A stretch of 64,000 nucleotides of DNA from Sthenelais limicola (taxonomy: Eukaryota; Annelida; Polychaeta; Phyllodocida; Sigalionidae): contig OW804099.1 in the NCBI GenBank assembly GCA_942159475.1, positions 13,704,162-13,768,161 on the forward strand, read 5' to 3'. The position numbers and the translations under genes were made by a program. A model generated the notes under the pieces. The model made no database searches. It was given only the letters and a program-made list of their open reading frames with translations, and was not told the DNA's origin. Below, in pieces: positions 10,871 through 21,769 of this stretch. Numbering within the stretch: the stretch's first letter is position 1; every line of letters begins with the position of its first letter.

Positions 10871-12330
10871 ATAAAATCAATTAGAAAACTAGATTGTAAA
10901 AAACTCACTGAGGTTCAACTTTAACAACTCTAGAGTAAACTGGACAGGAATGAGAAGATCAAGGACCCCTAACACTATGTCCTGCCTCTACTAGAGGCTA
11001 TAGCTACCTGCTTCACTATGCACTTCAGTGTGCAAGTGTAAGAAACTGCAAGTTGGAGGGAGAATAGCACGGGGATTGTGTTTTACTTCTCAAGGGGATC
11101 TGCATTGATAAGTCGACCTGGTACAAGGGTAAGAAACTCACTGAGGTTAAACAGACACAACTCAAGAGTAACCTGGACAGGGATGAGAAGGTCAAGGACC
11201 ACTAACGCCCTGTCCTGCCTGTACTGGAGACTATATAAACAGAACTAGCCGCAGTTATGTATTTTTGATAGTTCTTCACCAAGTTGGAGGCAGGGGGAAT
11301 CCCAAGGGGTCAGAGGGAAGGGTAGACCCAAGGGATTACCCGCACCAGAAATGAGGTTAGAACAATAGTAGAGCTTACGCACTCCAAACTACCTGATAAA
11401 ATGGCTCAAGTGGATGACTATAATTGTTTTTTTGATGCAAGAACTTCAAGCAACTAAGGAGAGCCAAGAATTGAAGTATTGTTATGTATTACAATGTACA
11501 CCAGCTTTTTAAAGCAGCACTTGTGTCATTTTGTGACACAGGCTGGCATGTAAGTAAAATCTAGAATAGCTTGTAATAAAATTTATATCCATCAAGGTGG
11601 ATACAAATAAAATCAACTAGAAATCTTCACATACTGTAAGCACAAATAACTTCTCATTTAGAAATAGGAGTAAATATAATAGCTTTCAAAAGAGGAAATC
11701 TATGAGATGAATAGTAGAGTAGAGTAGAGATGAGCAAGAGGCACACATGATGCACTGACCAGCTGTACACAGTGAGTTGTAACAAGTACAATGGTAGGAA
11801 ACTCACCGAGGAACTCACTACAGGCTATATCTACACACTTCACTGTGCAAGGGTAAAAAACTCACTGAGGTTAAACAGAAACAACCCAAGATAAAGATTG
11901 ACAGGATTGAGAACTGGCTGGGAAACTTGATACCAGTGTAACAAGTACAAGGGTAAAAAACTCACTGTGGTTCAACGTAAACAGCTCTAGAGTAAACTAG
12001 ACAGGGATGAGAAGTGCAAGGACCACTAACACCCTGTCCTGCCTCTACTGAAGGCTATAGCTACATGGTTCACTATAAACTCACTGAGGTTCAACTAAAA
12101 CAACTCAAGATAGATGTGACAGATGTTGTACAGCAGTGGTTAAGTGTAACACGGTGATCCATGTTGTGTAAGTAATTCACTTATTAGCCATAGTGTAAAA
12201 TCATCAAGTGTTCCATCAATGGTCTAAGAGGTAAAGAGACCTATGCATAGGTTGAATGCACACATTCAATCTATTTTCTGCAAAATTGGATATTCATTCC
12301 TTGATGACTATAATTGTTTTTTGATGCAAG

Positions 12331-12438
12331 AACTTTAAGCTACTGAGGAGAACCAAGAATTGAAGTATTGGGATATATTACAATGTACACCAGCTGTTTA
12401 AAGCAGCACTTGTGTCATTTTGCGACACAGGCTGGCAT
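12331..12438 (+). pseudogene. 108-nt exon-like module
   Basis: It is exactly 108 nt between TTTTTTGATGCAAG and GCAT|GTAAGT. The frame homologous to LQATEENQELK begins CTT TAA, so it has an early stop, plus a second in ATTTAAAGC-type sequence. The upstream intron-like spacer is 163 nt (donor at 12,168). The copy-2 partner is at about 40,365-40,472. Confidence 0.5.
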
Positions 12439-12965
12439 GTAAGTAAAATCTAGAATAGTTTGTAATTAATATTTATAACCATCAAGGTGGATACAAATAT
12501 AATCAATTAGAAAACGTCAAAATCTTTTTTACACATATGAGCAGTCAAAAGGTTGCAGTTCATTCAGGTTCATTCAGGTGGAATGATTTCAATTCATAAT
12601 GATTAAAGTCATTTGAACTCATTAGAGAGCTTAATAACTTCAGAGATATTTAGAAAAGTGTTTAAGGTTGCAAATCAAAGGATAAAACCACATTCCCAGA
12701 AAAATGACTTCCCCAACTTTTGGCGCCTCTAGCGGTGTTTCGACCTGTGTGCAATGCAACTTATTTCCTTAAAACATATCCCATATGTAGTGTAAAATCC
12801 AATATCCATATGATCCATGTTGTGTAAGTAATTCACTTATTAGCCATAGTATAAAATCATGAAGTGTTTCATAAATGGTCTAAGAGGTAAAGAGACACAT
12901 GCACACATTCAATTTATTTTCTGCAAAATTGATATGTGATCCTATAATTCTCTTTTTGATGCAAG

Positions 12966-13073
12966 AACTTCAAGCTACTGAGGAGCACCAAGAATTGAAG
13001 TATTGCGATATATTACAATGTCCACCAATTATTTAAAGCAGCACTTGTGTCATTTTGAGACACAGGCTGGCAT
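12966..13073 (+). pseudogene. 108-nt exon-like module
   Basis: It is exactly 108 nt between a GATGCAAG acceptor and a GCAT|GTAAGT donor. The homologous frame is interrupted by TAA in ATTATTTAAAGC, although its length and splice-like borders are intact. The copy-2 partner is at about 41,000-41,107. Confidence 0.5.
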
Positions 13074-13607
13074 GTAAGTAAAATCTAGAATAGCTTGTAA
13101 CTAATATTTATATCCATAAAGGTGGATACAAATGAAATCAACTAGAAAACTAGATTGTAAGAAACTCACTGAGGTTCAACAACTCAAGAGTAACCTGGAC
13201 AGGGAAGAGAAGTGCAAGGACCACTAACAGTGCGTTCTGCCACTACTGGATGCTATCACACTATACTAGGGTAAGAAACACACTGAGGTTAAACAGAAAT
13301 CACTCAAGAGTAAACTGGACAGGGATGAGACATGTCCTGTCTGTACTACAGGCTATGTCTACACACTACAGTGTGCAAGGGTAAGAAAGTCTCTGAAGTT
13401 CAACAACTCTAGAGTAAACTGGACAGTGAAGAGAAGTTCAAGGACCACTAACACCATGTCCCGCCTCTACTGGAGGCTATAGCTACATGGTTCACTATAC
13501 AAGAGTAAGAAACTCAACAACACAACAGTAAACTGGACAGTGATGAGACATGTCTTGTCTGTACTGTAGGCTGTATCTACACACTTCAGTGTGCAAGGTA
13601 AGAAATA

Positions 13608-14150
13608 GTGAATGAGGAGGTCAGACCTTCAGCTTCTACACCCACCGTGTGGAGAGGTAATAAGCTATACCTACACCTGGATGACCAGTCCACTGCTATG
13701 TATGAGGAGGTCAGACCTCCAACCTCTACACCCACTATGTGGGGAGGTAATAGGCTATACCTACACCTGGATGACCAGTCCACTGCTATGTATGAGGAGG
13801 TCAGACCTCCAACCTCTACACCCACTATGTGGGGAGGTAATAAGCTATACCTACACCTGGATGACCAGTCCACTGCTATGTATGAGGAGGTCAGACCTCC
13901 AACCTCTACACCCACTATGTGGGGAGGTAATAGGCTATACCTACACCTGGATGACCAGTCCACTGCTATGTATGAGGAGGTCAGACCTCCAACCTCTACA
14001 CCCACTATGTGGGGAGGTAATAAGCTATACCTACACCTGAATGACCAGTCCACTGCTGTGTATGGAGAGAACAGACTGGTGTGTAAGTTTGTAAATAAGG
14101 AGTCACTGCTGAGTGGAAACAATACCAGTGGCAGGTATAACAGAACATAG
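13608..14150 (+). CDS. 90-bp minisatellite ORF (30-residue repeats)
   Basis: Units begin at 13,701, 13,791, 13,881 and 13,971, with a diverged unit before them. Each 90-bp unit encodes a 30-residue repeat with the landmarks EEVRPPTSTPTMWGG and LYLHLDDQSTA in the forward frame, followed by a unique tail containing GENRLVCKF. A GTGT|GTAAGT donor falls within that tail (about 14,083). Because the unit is 3n, two forward frames and one reverse frame are all open, so the length of the ORF is not proof of coding. The unit derives from the EWGGQT module (GGAGGTCAGACCT). A coding role is possible but unproven. Confidence 0.35.
   Translation: MNEEVRPSASTPTVWRGNKLYLHLDDQSTAMYEEVRPPTSTPTMWGGNRLYLHLDDQSTAMYEEVRPPTSTPTMWGGNKLYLHLDDQSTAMYEEVRPPTSTPTMWGGNRLYLHLDDQSTAMYEEVRPPTSTPTMWGGNKLYLHLNDQSTAVYGENRLVCKFVNKESLLSGNNTSGRYNRT
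13611..14056. repeat. 90-bp tandem array with K/R alternation
   Basis: There are about five units of 90 bp. A single base alternates along the array (AATAAGC, AATAGGC, AATAAGC, AATAGGC, AATAAGC), giving a Lys/Arg alternation. This suggests the last expansion step copied a 180-bp dimer. The copy-2 array at 41,645-42,090 keeps the same number and alternation, with one private change to GGGGGGGTAAT near 41,865. Confidence 0.9.
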
Positions 14151-14159
14151 AGCTCAAGT

Positions 14160-14680
14160 TAAGGAAGAAGTAAGAAGTTGATTAGTTTAGGGACCCCCTA
14201 AGTCTGTCTAGGTTGTGAAATACTTGTATGAATGCTGGAGAAGCTGTCAGTGGATTATGGAACATGTAATAAAAACGTTTACTGGGCTGTCAATTGAATA
14301 AAGGATTTTCTTTATGTTGGATTCACACTCTGGTTGAATCCAATTTATTCTGTAAAGCTTTGAAATAATAATAGCTCCAGGATCAGACCCGGCACATTGG
14401 ACAGTCAACTAGGGTAATGTAGCCTGTGTGCTTACATTTTGGTGAGCACAATGGAAACACCAGATAAGAATAATAAGGTGTGGTAGTGCCATCATGGTGC
14501 TCCTATATTGTTACTAAAGTGGATGATGAAGATGGAGGATTCTGTCTGCTGCCACTTTCACCTTAAACTTTAATCATTCTGTAACTTCTTAAAGCTGGTT
14601 TCCCTAGTAATAATATTGAATGGTTCTGTTGAATTTACATTCAGATTAATTCCCTTAAGATTAATTTTTAATTAAGAATT
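14160..14680. other. Unique spacer, nothing recognised
   Basis: No array module and no supported frame are visible. It contains AATAAA-like sequences (GGAATAAAGG-type near 14,295) and a TTAATTAAG run near 14,662. It recurs unchanged at about 42,194-42,714. Confidence 0.45.
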
Positions 14681-15159
14681 GAAGTATTGTTATGTATTAC
14701 AATGTCCACCAACTATTTAAAGCAGCACTTGTGTCATTTTGTGACACAGGCTGGCATGTAAGTAAAATCTAGAATAGCTTGTAACTAATATTTATATCCA
14801 TCAAGGTGGATACAAATAAAATCAACTAGGAAACTTCACAATCTGTAAGCACCAATAGATTCTCATTCTCAAATAGGGGTAAATTCAATAGCCTCAAAAA
14901 GAGCAAATAATGCACAGTATTGAGAAGTAAATCATGATACATCATATATTTAAACAGCACTTGTGTCATTTTGCGACACTGGCTGGCATGTAAGTAAAAT
15001 CTAGAATAGCTTGTAATAAATATTTATCTCCATCAAGGTGGATACAAATAAAATCAATTAGAAAACTAGATTGTAAGAAACTCACTGAGGTTCAACTGAA
15101 ACAACTCTAGAGTAAACTGGACAGGGATGAGAAGTGCAAGGACCACTGACTCCACGTCT

Positions 15160-15615
15160 TGTCTCTACTGGAGGCTATAATGTTGACACTACAGTGTACA
15201 AGGGTAAGAACCTCACTGATGTTCAACTGTAACAACTCTAGAGTAAACTGGACAGGGATGAGAAGTGCAAGGACCACTAACTCCACGTCTTGTCTCTACT
15301 GGAGGCTATAATGTTGACACTGCAGTGTGCAAGGGTAAGACATACACTGGAGCTGACACCAATGTCAGGCCCACTAATGCTATGTCCTGCCTCTACTGGA
15401 GGCTATAATGTACACTACAGTGTGCAAGGGTAAGACATACACTGGAGCTGACACCAATGCCAGGCCCACTAACACCATGTCCTGCCTCTACTGGAGGCTA
15501 TAATGTACACTACAGTGTGCAAGGGTAAGATATACACTGGAGCTGACACCAATGTCAGGCCCACTAATGCCATGTCCTGCCTCTACTGGAGGCTATAATG
15601 TACCCACTACAGTGT
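15160..15615 (+). repeat. Second 95-bp-type array
   Basis: It starts with two 130-bp-type units with the variant CCACGTCTTGTCTCTACTGG, followed by about three 95-bp units with CTGGAGCTGACACCAATG. Copy 2 (43,194-43,554) has exactly one 95-bp unit fewer, matching the drop in offset from 28,034 to 27,939. Confidence 0.8.
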
Positions 15616-15944
15616 GCAAAGGTAAGAAACTCCCAGCAGAGGGAGAATAGGAAGGGGATTGATGTCTCGCCGATGTACTTACACAGACATACTGTTAATT
15701 TACATGTGCTGCAACCAATTAGGAGGCAGGGCAGGGTAAACAGATGTGATGTATGTGCTTTGCTATGCATATGCACTGACCATTGAGTGGGGCCACCATT
15801 TGTTTGTCCAACTACAGTGCTGGCGGCCTAAGGAGGGCAGTACATATCATCTGTATGCGGGAGGTCAATTGTGTTATACTTCTCTGCATTGAGCAATGAA
15901 CTGTGTGGGGAGGTAATGTACATAACCAATGCTATGTGCTAGGG

Positions 15945-16330
15945 ATTTCAATAAACCTTAACATGGAGCTATGGCCCAGTATGTCTACCTGACACAGATA
16001 CCAGCGGCAGGCCAGTGTGTAAGTAAGCTAAAAAAACTTGTAATCAATGACTCCATGTAATATAATTATCCACTAATCAACAATAGATTAACATGGAGCT
16101 ATGGCCCAGTATGTCTACCTGACACAGATACCAGCAGTAAGCTGGTGTGTAAGTCAGCTAAAATAACCTGTAATTAATGACTCAATATAATATAATCCAC
16201 TAATCAACAATAGGTTAACATTAATTATGGCACAGAGTAAGAAATAGTACCATTATATCCAGCAAGTACCAGTGGTAGGCTGGTTTGTAAGTCAGCTAAA
16301 ATAACTTGTAATGACTTTATTATAATTCTC
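15945..16330 (+). repeat. Three LTW exon-like cassettes with 65-68 nt spacers
   Basis: The cassettes end at donor sites near 16,019, 16,149 and 16,287 (GTGT|GTAAGT or GTTT|GTAAGT). They begin after TCAACAATAG at about 16,087 and 16,214. The middle cassette is 62 nt and reads LTWSYGPVCLPDTDTSSKLV in one frame; the spacer after it is 65 nt with the branch-site-like CTAAT. Because 62 is not a multiple of three, two consecutive cassettes cannot be spliced together in frame. The copy-2 partner is at about 43,884-44,269. Confidence 0.5.
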
Positions 16331-16761
16331 CACTAATCAACAACAATGTAAAATCATGAAGCCTGACAAGGCAGGCTCTGGCTACAGAGTTCCAACAGGT
16401 GGAAGCCCTGTTAGATCACATGTGTCTTGTGTAAGTTAACAATGCTCAATATGTACAGCTGCATGTTACATGGTGAAACATGTATGACCAGTGACAAGGC
16501 AGGCTCTGGCTACAGAGTTCCTACAAGTCAGGAAACTACTTGATCACCTGTGTGTAGTGTAAGTTAACTAACCCAACATATGTAGTATAAAATACAATAT
16601 TCATGCAATCCATGTTGTGTAAGTAATTCACTTATGAGCCATAGTGTAAAATTATGAAGTGCTTCATCAGTGGTCTAAGAGGTAAAGAGACCCATGAACA
16701 CATTCAATTTATTTTCTGCAAAATTGGATATGTGATCCTATAATTCTTTTTTTGATGCAAG

Positions 16762-16869
16762 AACTCCAAACTACTGAGGAGAACCAAGAATTGAAGTATT
16801 GTGATGTATTACAATGTACACCAACTGTTCAAAGCAGTACTTGTGTCATTTTGTCACACAGGCCGGCAT
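16762..16869 (+). CDS. 108-nt exon-like module, open frame
   Basis: This is one of the few copies with no stop in the homologous frame: LQTTEENQELKYCDVLQCTP continues through a QSSTC stretch to the donor. It is exactly 108 nt, bounded by TTTTTTGATGCAAG and GGCAT|GTAAGT, with 2 nt before and 1 nt after whole codons. It would encode a short Gln/Glu-rich, cysteine-containing peptide segment. There is no known domain. The copy-2 partner is at about 44,701-44,808. Confidence 0.35.
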
Positions 16870-17089
16870 GTAAGTAAAATCTAGAATAGCTTGTAACTAA
16901 TATTTATATCCATCAAGGTGGATACAAATAAAATCAATTAGAAAACTAGATTGTAAGAAACTCACTGAGGTTCAACAACTCAAGAGTAACCTGGACAGGG
17001 AAGAGAAGTGCAAGGACCACTAACAGTGCGTTCTGCCTCTACTGGAGACTATACCATCCTGCTTCTCTATAAACTCACTGAGGTTCAAC

Positions 17090-17460
17090 CAAAACAACTC
17101 AAGATAAAGACTGACAGATGTTGTACAGCAGTGGCTGAGTGTAACACAGTGATCCATGTTGTGTAAGTAATTCACTTATTAGCCATAGTGCAAAATCATC
17201 AAGTGTTCCATCAATGGTCTAAGAGGTAAAGAGACCCATGCACAGGTTGAATGCACACATTCAATCTATTATAGGCAAAATTGGATATTCAATCCTTGAT
17301 GACTATAATTGTTTTTTTGATGCAAGAACTTCAAGCTCCTGTGTGGAATGCGACTTATTTCCTAATAACATATCACATATGTAGTGTAATATCCAATATC
17401 CATGTGATCCATGTTGTGTGAGTAATTCACTTATTAGCCATAGTGTAAAATCATCAAGTG
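17090..17460. repeat. Duplicated GATCCATGTTGTG spacer (deleted in copy 2)
   Basis: The block from GTGATCCATGTTGTG to CTATTATAGGCAAAATTGG occurs twice in a row here (about 17,150 and 17,405), separated by a scrap of the ACATATCACATATGTAG block. Copy 2 has only one (about 45,090). The offset falls by 255 bp across this point, as expected from recombination between the two repeats. Confidence 0.7.
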
Positions 17461-17592
17461 TTCCATCAATGGTCTAAGAGGTAAAGAGACCCATGCACAG
17501 GTTGAATGCACACATTCAATCTATTATAGGCAAAATTGGATATTCGATCCTTGATGACTCTTCTTTCTCTTCTCTCTCTTTTTTGATGCAAG

Positions 17593-17700
17593 AGCTTTAA
17601 GCCACTGAGGAGAACCAAGAATTGAAGTATTGCGATATATTACAATGTACATCAACTGTTCAAAGCAGCACTTGTGTCATTTCACGACACTGGCTGGCAT
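17593..17700 (+). pseudogene. 108-nt exon-like module
   Basis: It is exactly 108 nt. It is preceded by a long CT-rich tract (CTTCTTTCTCTTCTCTCTC near 17,560), the strongest polypyrimidine acceptor in the window, and followed by GCAT|GTAAGT. The homologous frame has an early TAA (GAGCTTTAAGC), so this copy would not encode the usual peptide. Confidence 0.5.
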
Positions 17701-17949
17701 GTAAGTAAAATCTGGAATAGCTTGTATTTAATATTTAAGGTTTGCTCCAACTCTTTAGATATGGGAGTTTATTTGGTGCATGCTTTGGATGGAAAGTGTA
17801 CATGGGGCAATGTATTTTGTGCTCTTTCCTAGGCTATACACACCTGCTTCTATATATGCGATATATTACAATGTACACCAGCTATTCAAAGCAGCACATA
17901 GCTTGTAACTAATATTTATATCCATCAAGGTGTGTCACTCATGCCGGTC

Positions 17950-18080
17950 CATGTACCACCACCCCATGTACCCCAAATAATCCAATAGAGGTAGCATTTA
18001 AAAATTTGGCGACCCAAATTCATGGCTTATCTGTAGCTTTTCAAAGAGATTCAGATTTGGGCAGATTGCCAAAATTCTAA
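17950..18080 (+). pseudogene. Gag 5' fragment joined to the 390-bp block
   Basis: The sequence CCACCCCATGTACCCC, CAATAGAGGTAGCATTTAAA, TTTGGCGACCCAAATTCATGG and GGGCAGATTGCCAAAATTC is a diverged duplicate of the gag start at 27,410-27,525. At TTCTAACTTGGCAGTC it switches abruptly to the dispersed 390-bp block (18,085 onward). It is a short non-functional scrap of a retrotransposon. The copy-2 partner is at 45,634-45,764. Confidence 0.7.
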
Positions 18081-19535
18081 CTTGGCAGTCACTAACCATT
18101 TTGGATACCTCCCTTTTGCCGGTTACATTTTACCAACCACCACTTCCGACTATGGGATAACGGTAACGTTTTAAGGGAATCACCGGAATGGTCACGCGAT
18201 AGGCAATCTTTTCAAATCGGGGTTTGTCTACCTCCAATGTATTATGTCCTTAGACCAAAAAGGCTTGAAACTGATAATAACTACCATTTCTCCTATGTAG
18301 AGTTCACACAAACGATGAGTTAAATAGGAAAACAAGTTGACATGGAAGGGATCGGTACAGTACTGGCTTACGGCCGTGAAGCCCTGGGGCGATGGAGAGG
18401 GGTCCAAATATGCTGGCTGCGCCTTCTTTTAAGGAGGCTGTTTTGTTGCTCTATGTCAAGCTAATACCAGTGCCAGACTGGTGTGTAAGGTAGCTAAATA
18501 ACTTGTAATTAATGACTCAATATAATTTAATTCTTCACTAATCAACAATAGGTTAATATGTACTTATGGCACAGAGTATGAACCTGTGCCTCTACCTGTA
18601 CAAAATAACTCAGTATCCGCCCTCGGGCAGTGTTTAAGTCAGCTAGAATAACTTGTAATTAATCACTCAATATAATTTCTGACCAATAAACAATAATATA
18701 AAATAGTGAAGTGTTTTATGAAGTGGTTGTAGATGTTGAATGCAGAAATCACTTCACTCCTCTGCAATGCCAAGGAGGGACTACAAAACTTTGCACTGCC
18801 AGAGAAATTCAGGCAACCACAGTTAGCTTGAAAATGATTCAAAATAACGCCGCTAGGGGGACAACCCCCTCAAACTGGGACTTGCTCACTTCCGCTCACT
18901 ATTTCCGGTTTTGAATGAGGTAGGGAAGGCCTATATATATGCATCATTGCATCGGTAATCACAGAATATGCTATAAGTCAGCTAAAAATCAACTTCTGCA
19001 ACTGAGATTCGTTATTTATATAGGAAATTATATAAATTAAAATTAGTTGACATGTTTCCATGGAAAAATTAGTAATTTCATCATCACTTACATCACTAAA
19101 CATAGGAAATATTCATAACTGGTGGCTACTGCCGACGAGGGGTCTGACTGGTCTTAGGATTTACTAAAGTAACTTATGAAAATCAATAGCTATATTAACT
19201 ATTATTGTATAAACGAAAAGAAAACTACTTCATGAGTTTTGAGTTCTCTGGCTGAAGAATTATATCCAGATTTGCTAAAATACAACTCTATTCCACCCAC
19301 TCTAAATAGTTCCGAATGACCTGCTAGAAAGTGACTTCCATGCAGTTGCTAAAACTAAATAGGCTAAAACCTATCGTTGATTGTGTGTGGCAATAAATAA
19401 TGGCAATAAATAATTGGGTAAAGAAAATATCAAACCAAGTATATACGTTCTAAACTTCCTGTGCATTTATGAATAAAAGTCGAAAGACATTTCCAGAATT
19501 ATATTGGTATGTAGTTTTATTTTCATGAAGCAGTT

Positions 19536-19579
19536 ACAGTTGGTGAAGTGAAGTTGGTGAAGTGAAGTTGGTGAAGTGC
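19536..19579. repeat. 14-bp direct repeats AGTTGGTGAAGTGA
   Basis: Three head-to-tail copies of GTTGGTGAAGTGAA or a close variant lie immediately beside the hammerhead-like motif, as tandem units often do next to self-cleaving ribozymes in retroelements. The copy-2 partner is at 47,220-47,263. Confidence 0.6.
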
Positions 19580-19586
19580 GCTGAAG

Positions 19587-19628
19587 ATCCCAACGTTTCG
19601 GGCCTTGGTCGGCCCTTCCTCAGGGGAC
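19587..19628 (-). ncRNA. Hammerhead-ribozyme-like motif (candidate)
   Basis: On the minus strand, GTCCC is followed by CTGAGGA, an extra A, GGGCC, loop GACCAA, GGCCC, GAAA, CGTT and GGGAT. CTGAGGA and GAAA match the two conserved hammerhead core strands; GGGCC/GGCCC forms stem II; GTCCC/GGGAT can form stem I; and ACGT supplies a minimal, self-complementary stem III as in hammerheads that act as dimers. Departures are the unpaired A after CTGAGGA and the near-absent stem III. Similar AACGTTTCGGG motifs are common at the ends of Penelope-like retroelements. Cleavage is unproven. The same motif is at 47,271-47,312. Confidence 0.35.
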
Positions 19629-20733
19629 GAAAATGTGGATGAATCTTGCTGGGTATATGAATATTGTGCAACTTGGGGCTGGGAGTTGCCATGACGATGA
19701 TATAAACAAATTTTTCCTTGCATCTGATTGGTTGATACAGAAAGTTTTATATCTTCTGTTATAATGGTCCGATTTATAATGGTCCGATGATTTAAAGTGC
19801 AATAGGAAGCAAGAGAGACTTAAAAAGTGTTAAAGAGATCTAGGTCTAAAGTTATTCTGCCTGGAAATATATTTTTAGATTGTCAGTAATCAGTTCAAGA
19901 TTTGTATGGGATGCGTCATCCATGATATTCTTCTCTTGCTGAGATAGTCATATTCTATAGTTTCCAGGTGATTGGTCCTCTGGTTTATGCAGTCTGGCTC
20001 TCATTTTGATATTTCTTCAGGTTTCTGGATAATTTCTGCGATTATGTTGTCTTCCTGTGCATTTATTCATATATTCTGCAGTGTTACATACGATTTTCAT
20101 AGCATAACAGAATAATATGGAAGAATAAGATTAGGGTGTGAGCTACATAGTCATAATAGGCCTATATAGCTTGCTTGGAACCGATCAGCTGATCAGGAAA
20201 AATATGGAAAAATCCTCACACACATTCATTGTCTCCGTCCATATTTCTATGCAGTCATTATTGGGTCATTATTTGTCAGTCATTATAAACTTATGTTTGG
20301 CAAATATTATTTCCTGTTGTTTTGTAGTCTTTTGAATGTTTCCTGATGAGAAATCCAATGGTAAAGTCCCTGGATATATTATGCTATCTAACGATGACTG
20401 CGGAGGCGGCCATGACGGGAGAAAATAAGCAGAATCACCGTAGGGTTCCGACATAATAAATATCCAAATAATCCTTGATAATGAGCGGTTTCAACTTGAA
20501 AAACGATTCCAAACTATAGTTTATGAACATACTTAAGTCTGGCGATATTCCTTTTGGTGGAAATATTGTGTAATATAACAATAACACTGGATAAATATCA
20601 CCGCGATCGCTGCGCCATGTGACGACGTCACAACCGGATCTGCGTAGGTTCTTTAGATAGTTCCCTTTTTTACCACTAGGGGGCTAAATTACGCGTTTTC
20701 CTGTGCGTAACGCTATCTGTGGTTGCCTGAATT

Positions 20734-21185
20734 AAGCACACTGGATATGAACTTGGTTTAATTATTGGAACTTCAAATTCATGTAAGATAGTGGTACACC
20801 CTCTTCCATTCATGCCGACAGAACTAAAATTGCCGTGTGATCATGACTATTTTGCTTATGAACACTGAACCCTGGAAGGTTGAACCTTATTGTAGTATTA
20901 AGATTTCTAACATAACCACTAGAAGTGTTGATTCTTATAAGTTTGGCATGGCGCTTCATTACGAATCTCCTACAATTGTGAACTTTATGCCTAATTGAGC
21001 TTCTAAAGTTTCACTCGCTTCTTGTGATTGATCCAGTTAGTTGTGCTGTATTGCATTCTTTAATTGATAAGTCCCAATGAAATCATGATGATTTTACAAT
21101 GGGATATTTGGTTTTACGGTTTTTCTACATTTCATGATTGTTTCCACATTTTTCTTTGAAGTTGACTATAAGTTGCTTTTGTTGC
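20734..21185. other. Spacer between TIR element and module array
   Basis: No module or convincing frame was seen. The right part (CATTTCATGATTGTTTCC ... CTTTGAAGTTGACTA) parallels 24,900-24,950, so it belongs to the same ancestral block as the region before the 62-bp array. It is present unchanged in copy 2 (48,418-48,869). Confidence 0.45.
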
Positions 21186-21344
21186 CCAAAAAGTATCGTG
21201 GACAATGGAAATGAGACCAATGTTCAGTTTCACAATCTTTCCTTGATGTTGTCAAGCTTGGAATAGTTACCTCAAGCAATGGGTTACTCATAAACTAAAA
21301 GAAGAGAGGAAGGAATGTTACAGTCCAAATTTATAGGGATACAT

Positions 21345-21745
21345 TTAAGACCATGTCCTGCCTGTACTGGAGGTTATACACACCTGCTTCAGTGTGCAAG
21401 GGTAAGAAACTCACTGAGGTTCAACTGTAACAAGTCAAGAGTAAACTGGACAGGAATGTACTGCCTGTACTACAGGGTCTATCTACAAGCTACAGTGTGC
21501 AAGGGTAAGAAACTCACTGAGGTTCAACAACTCAAGTGTAAACTGGACAGGAATGAGAAGTGCAAGGACCACTAACACCATGTCCTGCCTCTACTGGAGG
21601 CTATATGTACACACTACAGTGTGCAAGGGTAAGACACTCACTGAGGTTCAACTGTAACAACTCAAGAGTAAACTGGACAGGAATGAGAAGTGCAAGGACC
21701 ACTAAGACCACGTCCTGCCTCTACTGGAGGCTATATGTACCACGT
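21345..21745 (+). repeat. Run of 130-bp modules
   Basis: Modules start at about 21,353, 21,455 (short variant TGTACTGCCTGTACTACAGG), 21,580 and 21,710, the last two exactly 130 bp apart. All but the last carry GTGTGCAAGGGTAAG. The final unit ends with the GTACCACGTTCACTG variant, which leads into the LTW cassettes. Nearly identical sequence lies at 49,029-49,429, and related sequence at 63,720-64,000. Confidence 0.65.
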
Positions 21746-21769
21746 TCACTGTACGCATTCACTAATTAA

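Larger units (their letters stand above)
18806..20733. mobile_element. 1.93-kb non-autonomous TIR element
   Basis: TTCAGGCAACCACAG (18,808-18,822) is exactly inverted as CTGTGGTTGCCTGAA (20,717-20,731), with TAGC/GCTA extending the match. AATT flanks both sides and may be a target duplication. Just inside each end lies a GGGGG-rich site (CTAGGGGGACAACCCCC at 18,854; CACTAGGGGGCTAA at 20,673). The interior has no transposase frame. It holds short ETS-like (CACTTCCG, TTTCCGG) and CRE-like (GACGTCAC) motifs and a hammerhead-like motif with short tandem repeats. The superfamily is not assigned. An identical copy lies at 46,490-48,417. Confidence 0.65.

Noticed and set aside
13586..14122. 178-codon minus-strand ORF over the 90-bp array
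   Set aside because: It is open only because the repeat unit is a multiple of three and lacks stops in that frame; two forward frames are open for the same reason.
20184..20195. 12-bp palindrome GATCAGCTGATC
   Set aside because: Isolated short palindrome inside the 1.93-kb element; no partner site or known operator context.
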